DNA from: Poriferisodalis sp965226645
Lineage (GTDB): Bacteria; Actinomycetota; Acidimicrobiia; Acidimicrobiales; Poriferisodalaceae
Direction: 5' to 3'
DNA length: 64,000 nucleotides
NCBI GenBank assembly: GCA_965226645.1
Contig: CBDDDL010000004.1
Span: forward strand, 248,001 to 312,000
Shown: positions 17,666 to 26,411 of the stretch, in pieces
Layout: each line of letters starts with the position of its first letter
Position numbering within the stretch: position 1 is the first letter of the stretch
The notes under the pieces: model-generated
Seen by the model: the letters and a program-made list of their open reading frames with translations, nothing else
Told to the model about the DNA's origin: nothing
Database searches by the model: none
Position numbers and translations under genes: made by a program

Positions 17666-18115
17666 CTACTTGCCGCCATTGGTCGGCTCGTTCGGAGCAT
17701 GGTTCGGGTGACGACCCCAAACAGACGCTTGGTCGACCCATTCGCTCATGGAGCGAAGGACCAGTGCAGCAAGCGCGGCAACGCCGACTGAGGCGACGAG
17801 CGCACCTATCGCAGTGCCAGCCAGTGACGTGCCGGTGCAGCTTTGGCTGCACTGAAGCGTGCCCGTGGCGTAGCCCGCGAAACCTCCGCACACCGCAGCG
17901 ATCACGATTGCCCCGAATGCGAGAGCCCGGGCCAGCACCGAGGGGAGTGCGGTCGGCGCGGTTGTCAGCATCGAGGCGTCGAGGTGCCCAAGCGACACCC
18001 TGTCGTCCGGGCGCGATTGTCCGCCAACGTCGCTCACCGCGGCAATGGTAGGGGGGCAATGGTGCGGGCCACCGCGCGGTTGCGTTCCGGCGGGCTCCTC
18101 CATGGCAGACTGCAT
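17666..18115 (-). CDS. Small membrane protein, unknown function
   Basis: Up to 149 residues with two clear membrane segments (ALAFGAIVIAAVCGGFAGYA and GTAIGALVASVGVAALAALVL) joined by a short loop holding two cysteines (LQCSQSCTGTS), probably extracytoplasmic and perhaps disulfide-linked. The true start is uncertain: ATG at 18115, ATG at 18103 or GTG at 18037 are all possible, and the first 26 residues look uncharacteristic. It precedes mtrA on the same strand and diverges from the NUDIX gene. No family is recognised. Confidence 0.6.
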   Translation of the reverse strand: MQSAMEEPAGTQPRGGPHHCPPTIAAVSDVGGQSRPDDRVSLGHLDASMLTTAPTALPSVLARALAFGAIVIAAVCGGFAGYATGTLQCSQSCTGTSLAGTAIGALVASVGVAALAALVLRSMSEWVDQASVWGRHPNHAPNEPTNGGK

Positions 18116-18117
18116 GA

Positions 18118-18618
18118 GTGCCGCGAGACATGCACAATTGGGCTGTTGCAGGCGGCATCCTCGTGGCAGAGGACGCCGTATTGATGGTGAACAATCGGCG
18201 CCGTAATGGCAGCACCGATTGGAGCACGCCGGGCGGGGTGATTGACCCGGGAGAGACGGTGCTCGGCGCCCTCACTCGTGAGGTTGCCGAGGAGACCGGT
18301 TTGGCGGTGTCGGCTTGGGACGGGCCGTTGTACACCGTAGAGGCAGACGGTCGCGACGGACCCGGCTGGATCCTGCGCGTCGAAGTGCACGAGGCTCGTG
18401 GCTGGACTGGCGAATTGGATGTCGACGATCCCGACGGCATCGTGTTCGACGCCCGTTGGGTCCCGCTTCCAGAAATTTCTGAACTTCTCACCGGTCAGTA
18501 CGCGTGGTTGAGTGAGCCGCTGCTCGCTTACTTAAGCGGGGACGCGCCGAGGGGCACCGAATTCCGGTACACCGTGTCTGGTGATCACCGATTCGGGCTC
18601 ACGGTCAGGCCTCAGTAG
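18118..18618 (+). CDS. NUDIX hydrolase
   Basis: A 166-residue protein with a complete Nudix box: GGVIDPGETVLGALTREVAE followed by ETGL, giving GX5EX7REVXEEXG. This site binds magnesium and hydrolyses a nucleoside diphosphate linked to another moiety. It opens AVAGGILVAEDAVLMVNNRR, similar to MutT/ADP-ribose pyrophosphatase-like enzymes, but the substrate cannot be told. The start is GTG at 18118; ATG at 18130 is an alternative. It is divergent from the membrane protein gene and 124 bases ahead of dinB. Confidence 0.88.
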   Translation: MPRDMHNWAVAGGILVAEDAVLMVNNRRRNGSTDWSTPGGVIDPGETVLGALTREVAEETGLAVSAWDGPLYTVEADGRDGPGWILRVEVHEARGWTGELDVDDPDGIVFDARWVPLPEISELLTGQYAWLSEPLLAYLSGDAPRGTEFRYTVSGDHRFGLTVRPQ

Positions 18619-18742
18619 GTCAGCCGTCGGGGCCTGATCCCGACATGTCGGCACAAGCCTCGATCTCCTCACGTGGCCCCGCGGACGGGCAACGGCCTAC
18701 GAGGCCACACTTTGGGGAGCCGAACCATGGGGCTGTCGGTCG

Positions 18743-20122
18743 ATGACGAGCCAACCGCAGGAGCCCGCCGACACGCCGTCGGCCGATGAGCTCTCGATCC
18801 TGCACGTCGACATGGATGCCTTCTACGTCGAAGTCGAACGCCAGCGCGATCCGTCCCTTGTCGGTCGACCGGTCGTTGTCGGCGGATCGGGCCGGCGCGG
18901 CGTGGTTGCGTCCGCGAGCTACGAAGCACGCGCTCGAGGTGTGCGCTCCGCCATGCCCACCGCACAGGCCCTGCGATTGTGCCCTTCCGCTGTTGTGGTC
19001 ACGTCCGATTTCTCGGGCTATGTCAAAGCGTCTGCCGCAATAGCCGAGACATTTGAGTCGGTGACGCCGCACGTCGAGCCGATTGCGCTGGATGAGGCAT
19101 TTTTGGACGTATCCGGGGCGCACCGGCTGTTCGGGACATCTCCGGAGATCGCCTGGCACATTCGAGGCGCCATTCGCGACATCGTCGGACTGGATTGCTC
19201 GGTAGGTGTCGCGTCGACCAAGACACTCGCGAAACTGGCCTCCGTTGCGGCCAAGCCAATCGTCAGCCCCCACGGGCCTCGGCCTGGCCTGGGCGTGCGA
19301 GTGGTCGAAGTTGCCGAACAGCTCGCGTTTCTTTGGGAACATCCCGTCGAGGCTCTGTGGGGAGTCGGACCGGTGACGCTGCAGCGTCTGAGGGCGATCG
19401 GCGTCGTCACGGTCGGCGACCTTGCCACGATTCGCGTCGATACTCTCGTCGCAGCCGTCGGGGCTGCGCACGGGTCCCACCTCGCCGAACTTGCACAGGG
19501 CCGAGACGAACGGCCGGTGCATCACGGTGGGACGCCGAAATCCATCGGTCACGAAGAGACCTTCGAGTTCGATATCGCCGATATCGAACGGATTCGCAGT
19601 GAGACGATCCGTCTCGCGGACGCTGTGGCGTCGCGCTTGCGTGCGGCCGGCCTGTGGGGCCGCACGGTGACCGTCAAGGTGCGCTACCCGGATTTCTCAT
19701 TGCGGACGCGGGCCCAGACGCTGTCCGAGTCGTTCCGAACCTCAAGGACGTTGGCCGCTGTTGCTCACAGCCTGATCGAACGACTTGATCTGTCTGCAGG
19801 CGTGCGCTTGCTTGGCATCTCGGTGTCGGGTCTCAACGACGTCGCTGCTACCGACGACCGCTCATCGGGCTCATCGACATCTGATGCAATCACACCCGCG
19901 ACTGGGACGCTGCAGCTTGCGCTCGACTTGGGACCTGAGAGTTCAGCCACTGCGGGACGGGAACTCGATACGGCACACGGGCCGACGGGCGACACCGAGC
20001 TCGACAGGCAGATTGCAGACGCTCTCGATGCAATCCGCGCGAGGTTCGGCCGCGCTTCGATTGCTCAGGGTGCCAGCACCCTGCACGACACTGCTCCCGG
20101 CGAGCGCCGATGGGGTCGTTGA
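18743..20122 (+). CDS. dinB: DNA polymerase IV (Y family)
   Basis: A 459-residue translesion polymerase. The catalytic acids are in HVDMDAFYVEVE (D23, D25) and LDEAFLD. The steric-gate region YVEVE, palm motif GVASTKTLAKLAS, helix-hairpin-helix GVGPVTLQRL and little-finger domain are in the usual order. A C-terminal segment TLQLALDLG resembles a beta-clamp-binding motif. Pol IV extends primers past damaged or misaligned bases with low fidelity. The tail after the clamp motif is longer than in E. coli. The 124 bases upstream hold no clear SOS box. Confidence 0.93.
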   Translation: MTSQPQEPADTPSADELSILHVDMDAFYVEVERQRDPSLVGRPVVVGGSGRRGVVASASYEARARGVRSAMPTAQALRLCPSAVVVTSDFSGYVKASAAIAETFESVTPHVEPIALDEAFLDVSGAHRLFGTSPEIAWHIRGAIRDIVGLDCSVGVASTKTLAKLASVAAKPIVSPHGPRPGLGVRVVEVAEQLAFLWEHPVEALWGVGPVTLQRLRAIGVVTVGDLATIRVDTLVAAVGAAHGSHLAELAQGRDERPVHHGGTPKSIGHEETFEFDIADIERIRSETIRLADAVASRLRAAGLWGRTVTVKVRYPDFSLRTRAQTLSESFRTSRTLAAVAHSLIERLDLSAGVRLLGISVSGLNDVAATDDRSSGSSTSDAITPATGTLQLALDLGPESSATAGRELDTAHGPTGDTELDRQIADALDAIRARFGRASIAQGASTLHDTAPGERRWGR

Positions 20123-20311
20123 TCGGCGAGCAAAGGCCCGAGCAGTTTACAAGCCACCGAACGGGAACAGGAGTCCGAGATCTCACCTCCCACGTCGCAT
20201 GCCCCACGTCGCATGCCGGTGGGACCTTTCTCGCCGACGCGCGTGGATTCGGTGACGGGTCGGGTCCTACACTGGCATCAGTAACGGAGAAACAGCGTCT
20301 GGAGCCTGTGC

Positions 20312-20689
20312 GTGCCGCTCTCGGAAGACGAACAACGCATCCTGCTCGAAATCGAGAAGGATTTTTACGACAACGACCCTGAGTTCGCGCGCGAGGTCTC
20401 CGAGACGACCCTCACACGTCACGCTCTGCGCAACATCCGCTGGGCGGTGCTGACCGGCATCCTGGGACTCGTCGGCGTCGGCGTGGGCCTGCAAGTGCAT
20501 TTCGCACTGTCGTTCGGCGCATTCCTGGTGGTCTTTGCCTGCGCAGTCGTGATCGAGCGCAATGTTCGCAAGATGGGCCGGCTGGGTCTCGAAAAGGTGT
20601 CCGACTCGATCGCGAAGCGGACACGGCCGAGCAGCACAGACTCGCTCGGTGACCGGATGCGCCGCAAGTTCCGCAACAACGAGAACTAG
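20312..20689 (+). CDS. DUF3040 membrane protein
   Basis: A 125-residue protein. The start MPLSEDEQRILLEIE is the hallmark of DUF3040, an actinobacterial family of unknown function with two transmembrane helices, seen here at about 45-62 and 66-82, and a basic C-terminus (RMRRKFRNN). In mycobacteria a DUF3040 gene lies close to mraZ; here it is about 6.5 kb upstream of mraZ. The start is GTG. A tandem repeat lies between its stop and the convergent transglutaminase gene. Confidence 0.88.
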   Translation: MPLSEDEQRILLEIEKDFYDNDPEFAREVSETTLTRHALRNIRWAVLTGILGLVGVGVGLQVHFALSFGAFLVVFACAVVIERNVRKMGRLGLEKVSDSIAKRTRPSSTDSLGDRMRRKFRNNEN

Positions 20690-20705
20690 CCCGCAAATGG
20701 TCACG

Positions 20706-20757
20706 AGACCAGTTGCGGAGCCCAGTTTCCGAAACCGGTTGCCGAGACCGGTTACAT
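20706..20757. repeat. Four imperfect 13-base tandem repeats
   Basis: Read in steps of 13: AGACCAGTTGCGG, AGCCCAGTTTCCG, AAACCGGTTGCCG, AGACCGGTTACAT. The units share A-x-CC-x-GTT-x-C. The array lies in the 100-base gap between convergent genes. It could be a decayed minisatellite or part of a terminator. Confidence 0.6.
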
Positions 20758-20789
20758 TGCGACGGCGGTGCTCGCCCGGGCCCAAGTGC

Positions 20790-23072
20790 TCAGCTCGCGT
20801 CCGTCCCGACATAACGCCCGGATAGCCGCGTTCCGTTGCGACGCCGAGAGCGCGGTCCGCCCGTCAGGGCGACGGGACGGCATGCAGTCGTGACGCGGTC
20901 CCAATAACTGCGTTCGGATTGGATCCTCGCCTCGAGACTGTGCGCGTTGAGGCGCGCTGAGACCACCGTCTGAGGCGAGGGGGGATGCGCGGCGAAACAG
21001 GCTTCCTGCGTAGCCTCAGCCAGGGACGCGAGCTCGGAAGCGTTGATTCTCATTCGCCGATCGACGCGCTCTGCAAACTCGCTGTGAGTTTCGGCCAGGC
21101 GCTGACCGAGGCCGAGTTCGAACAGACGCTCAGCGACGTCGTGCCAACTGGCCTCCACGGTCGCTCGGGGGTTACCGCGCGCGCGCCGATGGTGCAGGGC
21201 TCTGCGCAGTCGCACCGCTGCGGGTACTGAGATGAACCAGATCCCGGCGACAGCCACCACGGCGTAGAACGGGATCACAATCCACTCGGCCCAGGTTCCG
21301 GTGGCCTGGGTGGATCCTTCGGTGTCCAGCACGTCGACGAAGCCTTCGAGGTTGCCTGACGTGCCCTCGAGATCGTCGAGACCGAGGGCTCCGATGAATC
21401 CCGAGCCCGACTCGCCCGCGGCTTCGGGGTCTCCGGACACGACTTGCTGGGGCGCGACACCGGTGTACGCCACTGCCCCCGGCGCACCGCGGCCGGGTGT
21501 TGGTTCGAAATACACCCACCGGTCCCCGATCCAGACCTCTGGCCACGCGTGGTAGTGCTCGCCTCTGACGATGTACTCGCCGTCGACCAGCTCTCCAGGC
21601 GTGAAGCCCACTGCGACCCGAGACGGCAGACCCACCGCTCGCGCCATCGCTGCATACGTTCCCGAGAACTGTTCGCAGTAACCGCGACGGTCCTCGAACA
21701 GGAACTGCTCCATACGATCGGAGTCATGCCCGCTCGGAACCCGGAGCGTGTATGCGAAGTTCTTCAAGAAGAAGTTCTGCAGCGCCAGGGACTTCGCGTA
21801 TGGGCCGGAAGCGTCGGCAGTGACATCGGCTGCGAGCTCGATGAAGCGTTCGTTGAAGCCTTCGGGCAACTCCAGGTAGTTCTCGGCAATCTCCGGCGGC
21901 ACCTCATCAGTCGCAGAGACGAGCGCAGCCACCGAGGGCACGCGGCTGGCGGAACTGACGATGTAGGAGAATCCGGGCTCCAATTCCGATCTGTGGTCGG
22001 TCACGAGCGCACCGGATTCGGCGTCGTACAGCGCGTGGGGCCCGTCGTAAGCCACCGGTTCGAACGCCGCGGGCAGCCAGATGCTGTCGAGGGCACCGAC
22101 GGTCACCACTTGGCGCAGATGGTCACCCGGCGGCGGGGCGCCCAGCAACTCAGCGGCGTCGCTGTAGAGCTGTTCAGAGCCCCACACGACGCCGTCGAAA
22201 CGCCCAAGTCCAGAGACTCGCCAGTACGCGGGACGGTCGGCACGCACCCGAAAGAGCTCGGCCCCCGAGACCCCAGTCAGCCGCCCTTGCGCGTTCACGA
22301 GCGGGCTGATGGTGACGCGCGACGCAGGCACGGTGCCGTCGAGGTCCTTCCAGGACACGATTGCCGGGGCGTCTGTGCCAGGCAGCAGCGGGACGATCAG
22401 TGCAGCACCCACAGCGACGATTCCGCCAAACCGCAGCGCTGTTCGCATCGGCACCGATAGCCGGCGGCGTCTAGCGGGACCGATCTGCACCCAGCCGCCC
22501 GTGTGGTGGATGCCATGAGCAGCGGCGAACGCGACGCAGGCAACCACCATTGCCGCCGCGCTGCGGATGCGCCAGTCGTCGGTGCCGAGAGCGCCGACGA
22601 ACGCCAACATGATGAGGCTGGGCAGCATTGCCTCGGTCAGCATGCGCCCCCGAAATGCCGCCGTGTCTGCGGCGACCGCCGCAAGCCAGATGACTGCGCC
22701 TCCGACCAGCAGGAAACCCGGCGTTGCTGAGGTTGGCGCCTCCACGATTCCGAAGGCATCCCACGCTGCTGCGATGTCGGTAGCCGCCCGACGAACCGTC
22801 GTCGCGGTCGGCATCAGTCCCGCGAACAGCGTTTCGGAATACAGAGCGAGGCTCACCGAGATCGCGAGCAGCACCAGCCCGATCATCGCTGCAGTCGCCA
22901 TCGGCCAGCGTTGGCGCCGCGTGACCGCGGCAGTGGCGTGACCGCCAGCGGCAAGGATGAGCCACAACGGCAAGTAGTCCCACGAATCAAAGAGCCGACG
23001 GGCGGTCAACAACGCAAGCAGTGTCAACATCCACAAGGCAGCTTCGGCCAGCCGCAATGACCGGCCAGTCAT
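20790..23072 (-). CDS. Transglutaminase-like membrane protein (TgpA type)
   Basis: A 760-residue protein with about six N-terminal transmembrane helices, a large extracytoplasmic part with a transglutaminase core, one more membrane helix (IVIPFYAVVAVAGIWFIS) and a cytosolic tail. The catalytic cysteine is in RRGYCEQFSGTYAAMAR near residue 463, and the histidine is in EHYHAWPEVW. The third acidic position reads YFEPTPG, glutamate in place of the common aspartate. It is the last gene of a moxR-DUF58-transglutaminase operon, a widespread trio of unknown function. The ATG overlaps the DUF58 stop (ATGA), which decides the start. Confidence 0.9.
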   Translation of the reverse strand: MTGRSLRLAEAALWMLTLLALLTARRLFDSWDYLPLWLILAAGGHATAAVTRRQRWPMATAAMIGLVLLAISVSLALYSETLFAGLMPTATTVRRAATDIAAAWDAFGIVEAPTSATPGFLLVGGAVIWLAAVAADTAAFRGRMLTEAMLPSLIMLAFVGALGTDDWRIRSAAAMVVACVAFAAAHGIHHTGGWVQIGPARRRRLSVPMRTALRFGGIVAVGAALIVPLLPGTDAPAIVSWKDLDGTVPASRVTISPLVNAQGRLTGVSGAELFRVRADRPAYWRVSGLGRFDGVVWGSEQLYSDAAELLGAPPPGDHLRQVVTVGALDSIWLPAAFEPVAYDGPHALYDAESGALVTDHRSELEPGFSYIVSSASRVPSVAALVSATDEVPPEIAENYLELPEGFNERFIELAADVTADASGPYAKSLALQNFFLKNFAYTLRVPSGHDSDRMEQFLFEDRRGYCEQFSGTYAAMARAVGLPSRVAVGFTPGELVDGEYIVRGEHYHAWPEVWIGDRWVYFEPTPGRGAPGAVAYTGVAPQQVVSGDPEAAGESGSGFIGALGLDDLEGTSGNLEGFVDVLDTEGSTQATGTWAEWIVIPFYAVVAVAGIWFISVPAAVRLRRALHHRRARGNPRATVEASWHDVAERLFELGLGQRLAETHSEFAERVDRRMRINASELASLAEATQEACFAAHPPSPQTVVSARLNAHSLEARIQSERSYWDRVTTACRPVALTGGPRSRRRNGTRLSGRYVGTDAS

Positions 23073-24244
23073 GCGCGCACGCCTTCGGCCTGAGCAGACG
23101 CCCACGACGCAGCCAGCTGCGACAGGCTGGCAATCTCGACGTACCGGTTCGAGAATCCCTGCGGGCGACCCGTCGCACCATCAACAGGGCAGACGCGAAT
23201 GACGGTCAACGTTGAGGACCCCCGCGCGGCAGCCGCCACGAGTTCCAAGTCGCGTGACAACTCGAATGGAGCGCCCGAGAGCACGACGACCACAGCGCCC
23301 GAGGTCGCCGCAGTGGCCTCGGCGATGACCCGTCGAAGCGAGCCCAGGCCAGACGTCGTCACTTCGGCAAGATGATCGAATACCTGAGCCAAGCCCTCGC
23401 CAGACGTTACGAAGCCCGTGTCAGCTCCCGCGATCGTCAGCAGGCGGAGCGGATCGCGTCGCGTTGCGCTTGCCAGAACGACACTCGCTGCGCAAGACAC
23501 TGCGAGCTCGAATCGTTCCTCGTCGTATGACGAGCTCCGAGTGTCGAGTACCACGGTGACGCGGCTGCGTCGAGGCACCTCGTCCTCGCGCACCATGGGT
23601 CGCCCCAGACGCGCCGTGGACGGCCAGTGAATTCGTCGAAGGTCATCTCCGACCGTGTAGTCCCGCAACGCGTAGAAATCCTCGCCGATGCGCTGCAGCG
23701 TGTGCGCGTCAGCGGCGATCCCCAGCGGCTCAGGTCCGCGGAACAGACGGGGCGGCAACAGTGACTGCGTCGCGGGATACACCACCAGAGTCGTCGGCGA
23801 GCTCACGCCGATCGAGGTGCGGGCCACTCCGAGCGGATCCGCGACCGCCACTTCTGCTGGTCCGATGACGAGGCGCCCCCGGCGCTCGGTCGGGAGCAAG
23901 TATGACGCCGTCACCTGTTCCGCCGGCCCGAGAGGACTGACGAGCAATCGAGCGCCGAGCGTCCCCGTGACCGGATCGGTCATCTGCACGACAGGTGTCG
24001 GGGCGCCGAGATTGGTCACGGTGAGCTCGACTCGTGCCACTCCGCCGGCATGGACACGAACCGGTTGCACCGAGCGCTGCACCCTCAGGCGAATGCGTCG
24101 TGTTCGTGTCCACGCAGTGGCGAGCGTGACCAGTCCGATGGCCGCGACGCCGAGAACGATGAGTTCGGCGATCCCGAAGAACCGGCCGGCGCCAACGAGG
24201 ACGACAGCCACGATCCCGACGGTCCAGCCGCGTCGTGTCAGCAC
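23069..24244 (-). CDS. DUF58 domain-containing protein
   Basis: A 391-residue protein with two N-terminal membrane helices (VGIVAVVLVGAG, IAELIVLGVAAIGLVTLA), a beta-rich part, and the DUF58 core with its signature FYALRDYTVGDDLRRIHWPS, followed by a von Willebrand A-like fold (VVLDTRSSSYDEERF). DUF58 proteins partner with MoxR ATPases. The GTG start at 24244 has GAGGTGA at good spacing. This ribosome site and start codon are tandemly duplicated just upstream, which forms a 13-codon leader frame ending on the start codon. Confidence 0.9.
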   Translation of the reverse strand: MLTRRGWTVGIVAVVLVGAGRFFGIAELIVLGVAAIGLVTLATAWTRTRRIRLRVQRSVQPVRVHAGGVARVELTVTNLGAPTPVVQMTDPVTGTLGARLLVSPLGPAEQVTASYLLPTERRGRLVIGPAEVAVADPLGVARTSIGVSSPTTLVVYPATQSLLPPRLFRGPEPLGIAADAHTLQRIGEDFYALRDYTVGDDLRRIHWPSTARLGRPMVREDEVPRRSRVTVVLDTRSSSYDEERFELAVSCAASVVLASATRRDPLRLLTIAGADTGFVTSGEGLAQVFDHLAEVTTSGLGSLRRVIAEATAATSGAVVVVLSGAPFELSRDLELVAAAARGSSTLTVIRVCPVDGATGRPQGFSNRYVEIASLSQLAASWASAQAEGVRA

Positions 24245-24302
24245 GGCGGCTCACCTCGTGGGGGAGCCGAATTCAGCACGGGGGCTCACCTCGTGGGGGA
24301 GC
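24238..24302 (-). promoter_or_regulatory. Tandemly duplicated ribosome site and start codon, with 13-codon leader frame
   Basis: Two copies of a 30-base segment, 24238-24267 and 24273-24302, match at 29 positions. On the minus strand each contains GAGGTGA and a GTG start followed by CTGA. The upstream GTG (24279-24277) opens a 13-codon frame that stops at 24240-24238, overlapping the real DUF58 start. Translation from the first site would deliver ribosomes onto the second, so it could tune coupling between moxR and DUF58. Confidence 0.65.
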
Positions 24303-24320
24303 TCGCACCGCCGTTGTTCC

Positions 24321-25391
24321 TCAACGAGCGCTGGTCGGAACGGCGACGGATTCGATCACCTCGCGTAGCGCCGTGTGCGGTGTCAGTCCTTGCAACTGGG
24401 CATCTGCGCTCAACCGGATCCGATGGCCAAGCACCGGGTCGGCAACGGCCTTCACATCGTCAGGGACGACATAGCTTCGACCCGCTGCCACGGCCCGTGC
24501 CTGCGCGACGCGTTGGAGATCGAGGGTCGCTCGAGGGCTGATGCCGAGCGTGATGGTGCCGCGCTGCCGCGAGGCATCGGCCACTGCGACGATGTACCGG
24601 CGCAGTGCCGGCGCCACGTGCACTTCGGCCACCGTGCGGGTCATCGCAAGCACGTCAGAAGCGGTGATGACCGGCGACACCGAGATCTCCTTCGTCCCGT
24701 CGTGCAGATCGAGCACTTCCATTGCGGCTTCGGGATCGGGGTAACCAATGCTGATGCGCATAAGGAACCGGTCGAGCTGCGATTCGGGGAGGGGGTAGGT
24801 GCCTTCGTGCTCGATCGGATTCTGTGTAGCGATCACCATGAAGGGCCGGCCGAGCGAGCGAGTCGTGCGGTCGGTGGTGACTTGGCGCTCCTGCATCGCT
24901 TCAAGCAGGGCCGCTTGTGTCTTCGGCGATGCACGGTTGATTTCGTCGACGAGCACGATGCTGGCGAACAGAGGTCCCGGGCGGAAATCGAACGCCCGCT
25001 CACGTTCGTCCCAGACGTTCACCCCGATCACATCGGACGGCAGTACGTCTGGAGTGAACTGCATGCGCCCGAATGGAGCCGCGATCGATGCCGCCAACGC
25101 CTTCGCGAGGCTCGTCTTGCCGACACCGGGCACGTCCTCAATCAGCAAGTGACCGTCGCAGAGCAAGCAGAGCAGAGACAGGCCAATTGCGTCGGACTTG
25201 CCTCGAATGACGCGCTGCACGTTCGTTACGACACGTTCAAAGTTGCTGCGGAACGCCTCAGCGTCGGCCGCCGGCTCTGCCGTCCCGCCGTCGGCGGCGA
25301 TCGTGGCGGCAGAGGCTCGACCCGTGCTCGGGGGCAAGGGGTCTGTGTCTCGAGGGCCTTGATTGTGCACGCGTGCCTGCTTCCTGCGCAT
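24321..25391 (-). CDS. MoxR-type AAA+ ATPase
   Basis: A 356-residue AAA+ chaperone. An N-terminal tail of about 45 residues, rich in alanine, precedes the core. Walker A is EDVPGVGKTSLAKALA, Walker B is IVLVDEINRASPKTQ, sensor 1 is VIATQNP, and the arginine finger region is ESQLDRFLMR. The lid domain ends with SPRATLDLQRVAQARA. MoxR proteins act with DUF58 and vWA or transglutaminase proteins in envelope or metal-insertion functions. The gene starts this operon and is divergent from the small membrane-protein gene at 25465. Confidence 0.93.
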   Translation of the reverse strand: MRRKQARVHNQGPRDTDPLPPSTGRASAATIAADGGTAEPAADAEAFRSNFERVVTNVQRVIRGKSDAIGLSLLCLLCDGHLLIEDVPGVGKTSLAKALAASIAAPFGRMQFTPDVLPSDVIGVNVWDERERAFDFRPGPLFASIVLVDEINRASPKTQAALLEAMQERQVTTDRTTRSLGRPFMVIATQNPIEHEGTYPLPESQLDRFLMRISIGYPDPEAAMEVLDLHDGTKEISVSPVITASDVLAMTRTVAEVHVAPALRRYIVAVADASRQRGTITLGISPRATLDLQRVAQARAVAAGRSYVVPDDVKAVADPVLGHRIRLSADAQLQGLTPHTALREVIESVAVPTSAR

Positions 25392-25464
25392 CTCGGCCTT
25401 TGAGGCTACTCATCACCCCAACCGGGTAACGGTCGCGTGTGGGGACTGCACCTAGAGTGGCCCG

Positions 25465-25740
25465 GTGCGCCGTCTCGGCCCCATTCGGAGGCTCGCGCTG
25501 GTGAGCGCGATTGCGATTCGCCCGACGCTCTGGCTGACCGCTGCGGCGGCAATTGTGCGACTGGCGCCTCAGCGCTGGTGGACGCGACCACCGTTCCTGC
25601 CCGTGCCGCACTCCGACTATCTACGGTTTCGCACTCTGACGGCGCTCGGAGGCGACGGCAGCGCAGCACCGACGGCCGACGATCTGATCCAATGGCTCCA
25701 ATGGTGTCGACACTGGCCTGCAGCGGCTGAACAGTCATGA
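25465..25740 (+). CDS. Small protein with one hydrophobic segment, unknown
   Basis: A 91-residue protein. An arginine-rich start (MRRLGPIRRL) is followed by a hydrophobic stretch (ALVSAIAIRPTLWLTAAAAI), then RWWTRPPFLPVP and a short polar tail. Its stop overlaps the ATG of the HNH gene by four bases, so translation is coupled. The pattern RP-x-LW-x-TA and DYLRFR looks conserved, from memory of similar actinobacterial proteins beside HNH genes, but I cannot name a family. The start is GTG. Confidence 0.65.
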   Translation: MRRLGPIRRLALVSAIAIRPTLWLTAAAAIVRLAPQRWWTRPPFLPVPHSDYLRFRTLTALGGDGSAAPTADDLIQWLQWCRHWPAAAEQS

Positions 25741-26381
25741 CCGCACCGAACGCCGTCGCGTACGCGCCGCCCGTCCCGTTGCCGGGCAACGCAGACGTTT
25801 CTCATACGCCGACGGTGCCGGGAGCGGGCCGTGCAACCGCGAACGGCAAGACTCGAGTGCGTTCGGTCCTCGCAGAGCGGACCTTGGTGTTGAACGTCAC
25901 GTACCAGCCGCTGTCCATCACGACCGTGCGCAGGGCATTGCTGCTGGTGCTTGCCGGCAAGGCTGATGTGATCCACTCCGGATCAGGCCTGATCCGCTCA
26001 CCGAGGCTGTCAATTGTAGCGCCATCGGTGGTTCGGCTGACGTATCACGCACGCGCTCCCTACCGTCGTCGAGCGCCGCTGCATCGCCGAGCAGTGTTCG
26101 CCCGTGACTCCTACCGCTGCCAGTACTGCGGGGATCGCGCAGAGTGCATCGATCACGTACATCCGCGCAGCCGTGGCGGTGAGCACACCTGGGAGAACGT
26201 GGTGGCCTGCTGCCGAGCATGCAACGTCGGCAAGGGGGACACGCTGCTGGGCAACGGCCGCTACCGGCTGCGGCACATCCCGTACGCGCCCGAGCCTCTC
26301 GCCGTCGTCGCCGCAATGCGCGGCGGCGCACCGGAGGAGTGGCAGGACTATCTGCCCAAGCTGAGGGGCCAACTGGTCTGA
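25737..26381 (+). CDS. HNH endonuclease family protein
   Basis: A 214-residue protein. The N-terminal segment LVLNVTYQPLSITTVRRALLL is typical of a widespread bacterial HNH group. The nuclease core is CQYCGDRAECIDHVHPRSRGG, then NVVACCRACNVGKGD, giving two CxxC zinc knuckles and the catalytic His-Asn-His. It is a stand-alone nuclease of unknown role, common in actinobacteria and cyanobacteria. The first 45 residues are low in complexity. It is coupled to the small gene upstream and lies about 800 bases ahead of mraZ. Confidence 0.9.
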   Translation: MTAPNAVAYAPPVPLPGNADVSHTPTVPGAGRATANGKTRVRSVLAERTLVLNVTYQPLSITTVRRALLLVLAGKADVIHSGSGLIRSPRLSIVAPSVVRLTYHARAPYRRRAPLHRRAVFARDSYRCQYCGDRAECIDHVHPRSRGGEHTWENVVACCRACNVGKGDTLLGNGRYRLRHIPYAPEPLAVVAAMRGGAPEEWQDYLPKLRGQLV

Positions 26382-26411
26382 TCGGCCAGTGTCTGGTGCC
26401 ATCGTGGTGCC

